Below, in pieces: positions 1 through 6,300 of a stretch of 7,128 nucleotides of DNA (position 1 is its first letter; every line of letters begins with the position of its first letter). The notes beneath the pieces are model-generated. The model ran no database searches, was not told the DNA's origin, and was given only the letters and a program-made list of their open reading frames with translations. The DNA comes from an uncultured Flammeovirgaceae bacterium. Lineage in GTDB: Bacteria; Bacteroidota; Bacteroidia; Cytophagales; Cyclobacteriaceae. The DNA lies in the NCBI GenBank assembly GCA_937138955.1, contig CAKZPJ010000259.1:1-7128 (forward strand), written 5' to 3'. The position numbers were made by a program, and so were the translations under genes.

Positions 1-1
1 A

Positions 2-27
2 TAAGAACTTGATTAACCAAGTTCTTA
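2..27. repeat. Perfect 10-bp inverted repeat (hairpin) after the BatA-like gene
   Basis: TAAGAACTTG at 2-11 is the exact reverse complement of CAAGTTCTTA at 18-27, with a 6-base loop (ATTAAC). It begins about 19 bases after the stop codon of the BatA-like gene on the minus strand. It could be a transcription terminator or attenuator for the leftward operon, or a palindromic protein-binding site ahead of the next gene. The stem is AT-rich (3 of 10 pairs are G-C), and the bases where a T tract would follow lie outside the window, so the terminator reading is only a possibility. The inverted repeat itself is certain. Confidence 0.55.
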
Positions 28-46
28 CATACATAACTTAGAAGAG

Positions 47-1102
47 CTAATCCACTAGCACATTACTAATAAACGTCGATTTCAGTATCAGCCAAACTAA
101 AAAGATCGCTATAGCCCAAGCCAGATAGATGTGATAGAAGTCAGTGGTATCGCGGTAGCGACTTTCCTTGATTTCGGCTTTTTCATAAGTATCAATCAAA
201 TCAAATACCTCCTGCAAAGCTTGTTTATTGGATACCCGGTAGAATTCTCCTTCGCCAATGCGAGCAATTTCTCGTAAAGTGGTCTCATCTAGCGAATTTT
301 CTACGTAGCGAGTATTTCCGAAAAAATCTTTGCCGAAAGGCACTTTGCCCTCTTTTCCGATAGCAATAGAATACATTTTGATTCCGTAGGCATGAGCCAG
401 TTCAGCGGCAGTAATTGGGTCTAAATTTCCCGCGGTGTTATCCCCATCGCTGAGCAGTACCATCACTTTAGAAGCTTTATCCTGGCGACCTTCGTCAGCA
501 TCGCGCATGCGGTTAGTCGCTACAGCCAGCGCACTACCAATAGCAGTTCCCCGACTCTCAATCATATCAAAATCAATCTGCTCAATAAAGTCGTACAGCA
601 ATTCGTAGTCAGTCGTTAGAGGCGAAAGTGAATAGGCATCGCCCGAGAATACCACCAACCCAATACGATCTTGCATCCGACCGCTAATAAAATTACGGGC
701 TACATCTTTAGCTGCCTCCAGCCGATTGGGCGTGAAATCCTGAATCCGCATCGATTCAGAAATATCAATAGTTAATACAATGTCAATTCCCTCGCTCCAC
801 TGCTCTACTTGCTCATTGGTGCGCTGAGGTCGGGCAAGGGCGAAGAATAGTAATGCTAGAGTTAGAGCAAGCAATAAAAATGGAATAAATCGCAACCAGG
901 TAAGCGGATTCGACTTTAGTGCCGTTTTGGGGAAAGCTACGGGTAGCTTTTGGCTGGAACGTAGCCCAATCAACCAGCGTAGTACGAAGAACAGCGGAAT
1001 CAGCGGTAACAGATACAGGAATAGACCATGCTGAAACTCAAAGTTTCTTAATACGAGGGGGGAAAACCATTGTAACGAAAACCAACTAGCGGTTGCTTCC
1101 AT
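47..1102 (-). CDS. batA: BatA-like membrane-anchored VWA-domain protein
   Basis: This 351-residue protein has a von Willebrand factor A domain held at the membrane. Hydrophobic segments lie at about residues 28-44 and 71-90, followed by the VWA domain (about 106-305) and a C-terminal TM helix (about 323-340), the usual BatA/BatB layout. The metal-ion-dependent adhesion site is complete: D113-x-S115-x-S117 (DISES), T186 in RGTAIG and D219 in LLSDGDN. Bat proteins are named for Bacteroides aerotolerance; in Bacteroidota they form envelope complexes with DUF58 and MoxR-type partners, and their molecular role is still poorly defined. The ATG at 1102 is the only Met before residue 118, and it overlaps the 3' end of the upstream gene by 17 bp, which suggests translational coupling. 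The two N-terminal hydrophobic segments separated by a basic stretch (LRSSQKLPVAFPK) are typical of the family. The choice between BatA and BatB rests on gene order, because the next gene is outside the window. Confidence 0.92.
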   Translation of the reverse strand: MEATASWFSLQWFSPLVLRNFEFQHGLFLYLLPLIPLFFVLRWLIGLRSSQKLPVAFPKTALKSNPLTWLRFIPFLLLALTLALLFFALARPQRTNEQVEQWSEGIDIVLTIDISESMRIQDFTPNRLEAAKDVARNFISGRMQDRIGLVVFSGDAYSLSPLTTDYELLYDFIEQIDFDMIESRGTAIGSALAVATNRMRDADEGRQDKASKVMVLLSDGDNTAGNLDPITAAELAHAYGIKMYSIAIGKEGKVPFGKDFFGNTRYVENSLDETTLREIARIGEGEFYRVSNKQALQEVFDLIDTYEKAEIKESRYRDTTDFYHIYLAWAIAIFLVWLILKSTFISNVLVD

Positions 1103-2012
1103 GTTTTATATTTCGGTATCGTTGTTCGTAGCGGTGGTGGGTATGCTTTTCTAAATGTTGAAAATGACCGATTAGTTCACCATTAAGCCGGTGGCCGTAG
1201 ATGCTTCGGTCGATAGCTCGTAAGTCATCTTTCAAAACTTGTTCTTCCGGGAGCTTACTGATTTCTTTGGTCGTCATCTTAGTATAGGGGGCGCGTTCCA
1301 AGCGTTCCATGTAGCGTTTCCAAAGTACCAACGTTTGTTCCGACTGTTCCTTGTCGGGCGACTGCTGAAGTTGCTCCAGTTGTCGGGCAAACTTCTCCCG
1401 AAATTGCTCATAATTTTTGCGAAGACGACGAAGTTGCCACTGCCGACGGATTTTCTCGCCGAACAGTAGATAAATAATTATAAGTAAGGCCACTAAAATG
1501 CCTAACCCAATCAGAAAATACGGGTAATTAAACTGGAGAGGAACATCCAAATAGGCCGTATTTTCCTTTATATCTAAGGAGTCAGGCATCTGAGTGATCA
1601 ACTGCTGTAAGTATACCGAATCGGGACTAGCAAAAATGGTAATGCTGTCAGCTTTCCCTTCTTCGTCGGCACTGATAATGTATATTGGTAGCGATAGCGA
1701 CTGAAAGGTGTCTAACTCAAAGGTTGTCAGCGTATACACCACGCTATCCAAGCTGGTGACACTATCAGTTTGGGTAGGTACGAAAGTGCGGTCAACGTAC
1801 TCAAAGGGTAGAAATGAGTAGTTCTCATCGGGAAAAACCACTTCCAGTTCAGCCGGATAGCGCAAAGAGAATGAGTATTGGATAGACTCACCAATCTTGA
1901 TGGTATCCTGCACAAAATGCCCCACCGGTTTTATCTCCTGGGCAAACGCCACCTCTAAACCGGCCAGCAACCCTAAGCAATAGAAGAATATGTGATAAAC
2001 GAGTTTAGTCAT
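1086..2012 (-). CDS. BatD/DUF4381-like single-TM protein of the Bat operon
   Basis: This 308-residue protein probably assists the Bat complex. It has a signal peptide (residues 1-24, basic K3, hydrophobic core, probable cleavage after AFA before QE). A periplasmic beta-rich domain (about 25-162) follows, with an Ig-like flavour (GESIQYSFSL), then one TM helix (about 165-184). The cytoplasmic tail is strongly charged and coiled-coil-like (about 186-240). It ends in a region resembling the DUF4381 tail: W231-K-R-Y, a proline at 242, TTKEISKL at 247-254 and IDRSIYGH at 267-274. Bacteroidota Bat operons often carry such a gene between the DUF58 and BatA genes. In-frame TGA at 2018-2016 lies one codon upstream of the ATG, which rules out an upstream extension; the next Met is far downstream. 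The start codon sits inside the last unit of a 7-bp repeat tract. The family assignment comes from architecture and position rather than a strong signature, so a specific gene name is not justified. Confidence 0.85.
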   Translation of the reverse strand: MTKLVYHIFFYCLGLLAGLEVAFAQEIKPVGHFVQDTIKIGESIQYSFSLRYPAELEVVFPDENYSFLPFEYVDRTFVPTQTDSVTSLDSVVYTLTTFELDTFQSLSLPIYIISADEEGKADSITIFASPDSVYLQQLITQMPDSLDIKENTAYLDVPLQFNYPYFLIGLGILVALLIIIYLLFGEKIRRQWQLRRLRKNYEQFREKFARQLEQLQQSPDKEQSEQTLVLWKRYMERLERAPYTKMTTKEISKLPEEQVLKDDLRAIDRSIYGHRLNGELIGHFQHLEKHTHHRYEQRYRNIKHGSNR

Positions 2013-2094
2013 TAGTCACTGGTCATTTGTCCTTTGTTATTTGTCCTTTGTCACCAGCCATTAATCATCATTCATTAACTCTCAACCATTAACC
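2004..2094. repeat. Degenerate heptanucleotide tandem repeat (13 phased units)
   Basis: Cut every 7 bases from 2004, the sequence gives 13 units that fit a loose consensus (A/C)TTWRTC on the plus strand (GAYWAAK on the transcribed strand). Examples are ATTAGTC (2011), ATTTGTC (2025 and 2039), CTTTGTC (2046), ATTAATC (2060) and ATTAACC (2088). The best copy is an exact 13-base repeat, ATTTGTCCTTTGT, at 2025-2037 and 2039-2051. The same phase continues weakly to 2136 (attgtca at 2123, attgctc at 2130), so the tract may fill the whole 114-bp spacer. It reaches into the start codon of the BatD-like gene (2012-2010) and possibly into the DUF58 stop codon (2129-2127). It resembles the short tandemly repeated heptamers described in cyanobacterial genomes. 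Its function is unknown; a UTR or spacer element, or a selfish short repeat, are possibilities. Confidence 0.8.
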
Positions 2095-2126
2095 CTTTTT
2101 CGTTATCAACATTCCCCTATCAATTG

Positions 2127-3020
2127 TCAATTGCTCTTGCGGACTCGGCTACGCACCCGGAACAATCGGATAAGTTTGGAAACGTAATCTTCTTCAGTAT
2201 CAACCGGAAGATAATCAGCTTGATACTTACGACAAAATTCTTCTAGTTTTTGACGAGTATTTCCGTAAGTATTACTAATTCGGCTGCGGAAAAAAGAAGA
2301 CGAAGAGTTAACCCATAGGGTCTTCCGGCTCTCTTTATCAAATACGGGCACAATACCCAAGCTGGGTAGTTGCGTTTCGCGCCGATCAGATAGATGAACC
2401 ACAATCAGATCGTGTTTGCGGGCTAGTGCTCGCAAACTATCGTCGTACCCTTCGTCAATAAAATCAGAGATGAAGATTACAATGCTACGACGCTTAATAA
2501 TATTTAGTAGATAACGAATGGCGTGGTGAAGATTGGTACGGGTAGACGTTGGTCGTAAATTATAAAGCTTGGAGATAATCTGGTAGGCGTGCTTATCGCC
2601 TTTGCTGGGCTTTACGTACACTTCTTTATGTTCCGAAAAGCAGAACATTCCCACTTGGCTTCCTTCCTTGATTGCCGACAGAGCCAACACCCCACTAATT
2701 TCTTTTCCAATATCTACTTTCTGACTGCCTTGACTACCAATTTCCTGAGAAGCACTTACGTCTAGCACTAAGTACACAATCTGCTCCCGCTCTTCCCGGT
2801 ACGTTTTTACATACACACTGTGCCCTTTGGCAGTAGCGTTCCAGTCAATGGATCGGATGTCATCACCGTACTGGTAAGGGCGTACATCATCAAAGGTGAT
2901 ACCCGACCCTTTAAATACCGAGTGAAAGTCGCCCTGCATTTGGGTTGTAATTGCCTTCCGAATGGCAATCTCATATTTGCGTAGCTTCTTAAGGAGCTTA
3001 CGAACCTCTTCTTTATTCAT
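2127..3020 (-). CDS. DUF58 domain protein, first gene of the Bat operon
   Basis: This 297-residue soluble protein has no membrane segment and belongs to the DUF58 family, which accompanies MoxR ATPases and VWA proteins in Bat operons. The DUF58 signature is clear at about residues 38-64: GSGITFDDVRPYQYGDD followed by IRSIDWNATA. A VWA-like fold follows with MIDAS-type residues D87-x-S89-x-S91 (LDVSAS), T162 in RTNLHHAI and D186 in FISDFIDE, so metal binding is plausible. The C-terminus is basic (VRSRVRKSN). An in-frame TAG lies directly before the ATG (3023-3021), which fixes the start. The gene opens the visible leftward operon, and its 5' side faces the divergent tamB-like gene rather than a moxR gene. 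In family terms it is likely a cytoplasmic partner of the membrane VWA proteins; its precise role is unknown. Confidence 0.95.
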   Translation of the reverse strand: MNKEEVRKLLKKLRKYEIAIRKAITTQMQGDFHSVFKGSGITFDDVRPYQYGDDIRSIDWNATAKGHSVYVKTYREEREQIVYLVLDVSASQEIGSQGSQKVDIGKEISGVLALSAIKEGSQVGMFCFSEHKEVYVKPSKGDKHAYQIISKLYNLRPTSTRTNLHHAIRYLLNIIKRRSIVIFISDFIDEGYDDSLRALARKHDLIVVHLSDRRETQLPSLGIVPVFDKESRKTLWVNSSSSFFRSRISNTYGNTRQKLEEFCRKYQADYLPVDTEEDYVSKLIRLFRVRSRVRKSN

Positions 3021-3030
3021 CTAATATGTT

Positions 3031-3060
3031 TAGGTAGACTCAACTGCCTAGTAACAGTTG
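3031..3060. repeat. Two overlapping small inverted repeats upstream of the DUF58 gene
   Basis: CAACTG (3041-3046) and CAGTTG (3055-3060) are perfect inverted copies with an 8-base spacer. Overlapping them, TAGGTAG (3031-3037) can pair with CTGCCTA (3044-3050) with one G-U pair if read as plus-strand RNA. They lie 11-40 bases ahead of the DUF58 start codon and could be an operator or a leader structure. Such short repeats also occur by chance. Confidence 0.25.
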
Positions 3061-3079
3061 GCCAATGGCAATTAAGCAA

Positions 3080-3111
3080 TAAAGGTAACGTTTATTTAAA
3101 ACCAAACGAAA
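3080..3111 (-). promoter_or_regulatory. Possible Bacteroidota-type promoter for the Bat operon
   Basis: On the minus strand, TACCTTTA (3087-3080) matches 7 of 8 positions of the Bacteroidota -7 box TAnnTTTG. TTTC (3111-3108) matches 3 of 4 of the -33 box TTTG, with a 20-base spacer within the usual range. Transcription would start near 3074, giving a leader of about 50 bases before the DUF58 ATG. The consensus is short and the region AT-rich, so this is a weak candidate. Confidence 0.22.
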
Positions 3112-3338
3112 GCAACCGCGTTCGGTTAAGGAACATTTGCCCTAAAGATTGTTACAAAAAGGGTATAATTACGTGCCGCATTCAAGGCAGTAGCATACAG
3201 GGCTATACTTTTCAATCTGACGATCTACTTGCAACCCTTTGGTTTTATGAGAGGCCAGGTTGCATTTTTTACAAAAACACCGAGTCTATCAGTTCATCAA
3301 CACCAAATACGGGACATTTACCAACCTGGGTACAGCGG

Positions 3339-6300
3339 TTGCTACTCATCGCGGGTATCTTATTTGGGCTGTGGCTGATTATCTATATCGCCCTGCGGCT
3401 ACCTCCTGTGCAGAATTTTATCACCGGAAAAATAGCAGGCGTTCTAGAAAAAAAGATTGGCACCCCGGTAGCTTTGGAAGGTATCGATATTGACTGGCTC
3501 GATGCCGTAGAAATTACTGGATTGTATCTGGAAGATCAGCAACAAGATACTTTACTGTATTTGGGTCAACTACGGGTAGAGATTGAACCTTGGGCATTGC
3601 TGAATAAGACGCTAGTAATAAAGCAACTACAGGTGCGGGATACTTACGCTAATATCTACCAAGTTGAGGGAACCGATAGTCTAAATTTTGCCTACATCCC
3701 CGAAGCTTTAGCATCCGCTGACACCACCACTCAGCCAACCGATACTACCTCGTCCAGTTTTACCATAGAGGCTCGGCAGCTATTGTTGAATAATATCCGG
3801 GCAGATTTTGTGGCTGATAGTACCGAGGCTCACGCGACTTTGGGCGAACTATCGTTAATACTGGACAAATTAGGATTAGAAAAGCAGCATATTCAAGCTG
3901 ATGAGTTATCTATTGATCGACTAGAAGTTGCCCTACAACTACCTAAGAATACTACGCCCGATAGCACTGCTCAGTCAGAACCCGCAACTCCTACTCCGGA
4001 TAGCCTAGAGAACGTGATTAACCCGTCGGGCTACGCCTTTTCGCTGACGGATTTCTCTATTGACAACAGCCAGGTTAATTATCAGGTAGGGCCGGACAAA
4101 GAATCTACGCCTCAGCTAGATTTTGAAAGCCTACTCATTGCAGATTTAGGAATACAAATAGCGGATATTGAAGTAGGTAGAACCAATGCTTCACTCAATT
4201 TAGAACAGCTTACTTTTACCGAACAACGAAGCGGGTTTTCATTACAAGAGTTGGCGTTAGATGCCGCCGTAGATATGCCTCAAGTGCAAGCCACGCTCAA
4301 AGAACTGGAAACTGGGCACTCTAATTTGAACGGCACCGTAGCCGTTAGCCTTTCGCTAGAGGATCAGATGGCCGACTTGATTAAGAGTCTGAATTTTGAG
4401 TCTAAATTAGATGGGTCGGTAATTAGCATGCAGGATGCAGCTTACTTTACCAATGCGCTAGACAGTGTGCCTACCCTGAAGAATGGTAAGGCTAATCTAG
4501 ATTGGCAGGTCAACATTGATGAAGGAGCCGGTAGTATTCAAAACCTAGCCTTGCGCTTCGATGAAAACATACTTCTAAAGGCTGAGGCTCAGTTTGAACA
4601 ACTGGCTAAGTTGGATAACTCCCAGGCGGGTAGTCCTTTTGTAAAGCTTACGGTAGAGCCACTGCAAACGAATTTGGGATTTCTCCAAAAGATTATAGGT
4701 AACGATGCTGGTTTGCCACAGTTAGCTAATGACACGCTAACGTTACAAGCCTCGGTTGAAGGTCGGCTGGACGATATCACCGGAGATGTACAACTTCGGT
4801 CGTCGGTAGGAAAGTTGTTAGCTGAAGGCCACTATCAGCAATTAGCCGAAGGAGGAATGGACATTGATGCCTCGGTGCAGGGGCAACAACTGCAAGTGAA
4901 AAAGCTACTGCAAGCACTCGGACAAGATACGCTCGCTCGCGATTTTAATCAACTAACATTCCAAGCTCGGCTTTCGGCTAATCAAACGGTAACGCCTACC
5001 GATACTTCGTTCAGCCAAGCGAAGTGGGATGTGAAGATTAATCAGGTGGATTATAAGGACTACCGTTACCAAGGCTGGAATATTGAAGGGTACTTAGCCG
5101 ATAAGCAAGTAACCACCGCTATTAGCTACGATGACAGTCTGCTGAATCTGAGCGCTGACGCTAGCTTAGATATGCGAAAGTCTGACCTGGCTTATCAACT
5201 GGATTTACAGTTGCCTAATGCTAATCTGTACCGGCTCAATTTGGTAGGAGATAGTGTAATCGTGCAAGATTTTAACCTAATAGCCGACTTGCAGGGCACC
5301 CACCCCGATTCTATTGTTGGAAGTGTTTACATTCCCTCGGCTCAAGTAATCAAAGACCGCGAACGATACCAGCTAGATTCTTTATCCTTAACCGCAGAAC
5401 GCACTGGCGACGAACGGAATATCAGTCTTTATTCGGATTACGTAGATGCCTTTGTGCGAGGGAAGTTTCTAGTGGGAGAGCTTCCAAAAGCTATTGAAGA
5501 TTTTCAACAATATTACTTCACTAGCTATCAATCTCCTTATATCAACCTCGATACGGTTTCTACTTTTGAAGCAGGTGGTCAGCAACTGGAGTTAGAATTA
5601 CACATTAAAGAAACCCCGTTGTTAGCTCAGGCTCTAGTTCCGGAGCTAAATATTCCTGATACACTCAGTTTGGAAGCTGCTTTTGACAGTCGAGAGAAAA
5701 GTTTACGAGTGGATTTGAAAGCTCCCCACATTGACTACGGAACGAATACTGTTGACAGTCTCTATCTCTACGCCATCACTACCGAGCGGCAAATTAATAT
5801 TGACCTGTTTACTAACTATGTGCAGGTTGGCAGCTTAAATATCCCCCAATTTTTAATTGCCGGAAAACTCTCTGGGGCACCTTCCGAGCAACTGGCAGCA
5901 GATAAAAAGCGATTAACCACCACTGAACTAGACCTGAACGTAAAAATGGGAGAGGATGAGTCGCCCTACCGTTTAGATTTGAATACCCGCGTACGCTCCG
6001 GTAGCGATACCATTACTGTATTGATGGATGATTCGGAAATTGTACTGGACAGCACGGGTTGGGATTTCTCTAATCAAGGGCGAATTGTGTACGCTAAAAA
6101 TTACCTAGATATTGATCGGGTATTTCTGAAACGGGGCGATCAAGAGTTATTTATTTCTACCAAAAATGAGAATAATCGTAGTGATCTTCAGATTGCAATC
6201 GAGCAATTTGAAATACAACCCTTCCTTAACAGTATCGATCTGGAAGACTACGACATAAAGGGAACGCTTTACGGTAAAACTACCCTAGAAGACCTTTTTC

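Larger units (their letters stand above)
3021..3338. other. Divergent intergenic region between the Bat operon and tamB
   Basis: About 320 bases lie between the DUF58 start and the first usable start of the tamB-like frame (226 bases if tamB translation begins at the ATG at 3247). It must hold promoters for both directions. I see small inverted repeats near the DUF58 start (3031-3060), a weak Bacteroidota-type promoter candidate for the leftward operon (3080-3111), and no convincing rightward promoter. I see no tRNA, riboswitch or terminator. The tamB frame is open from 2985 onward, but without any ATG or GTG codon until past the membrane anchor. Confidence 0.6.

Noticed and set aside
1239..1469. 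Plus-strand open frame of 76 codons
   Set aside because: It lies antisense within the BatD-like gene, has no recognisable domain, and its sequence is explained by the coding strand.
1727..1915. Minus-strand open frame of 62 codons
   Set aside because: It is an alternative frame inside the BatD-like gene, whose own frame has a clear signal peptide and TM architecture.
2004..2094. CRISPR-like array
   Set aside because: The period is only 7 bases, with no separate repeats and spacers and no cas genes nearby; it is a degenerate simple tandem repeat.
3164..3169. TATAAT hexamer in the intergenic region as a tamB promoter
   Set aside because: No TTGACA-like element lies at the proper spacing, and Bacteroidota use a different consensus (TTTG / TAnnTTTG). 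It is probably AT-rich chance.
3206..3213. TACTTTTC as a Bacteroidota -7 box for tamB
   Set aside because: It matches 7 of 8 positions, but there is no TTTG-like -33 box 19-21 bases upstream.
3260..3493. Plus-strand frame of 77 codons starting with TTG
   Set aside because: It overlaps the tamB anchor in the wrong frame; the tamB frame carries the conserved anchor and LPPVQNF sequence.
4589..4780. Minus-strand open frame of 63 codons
   Set aside because: It is antisense inside the tamB-like gene with no family features.
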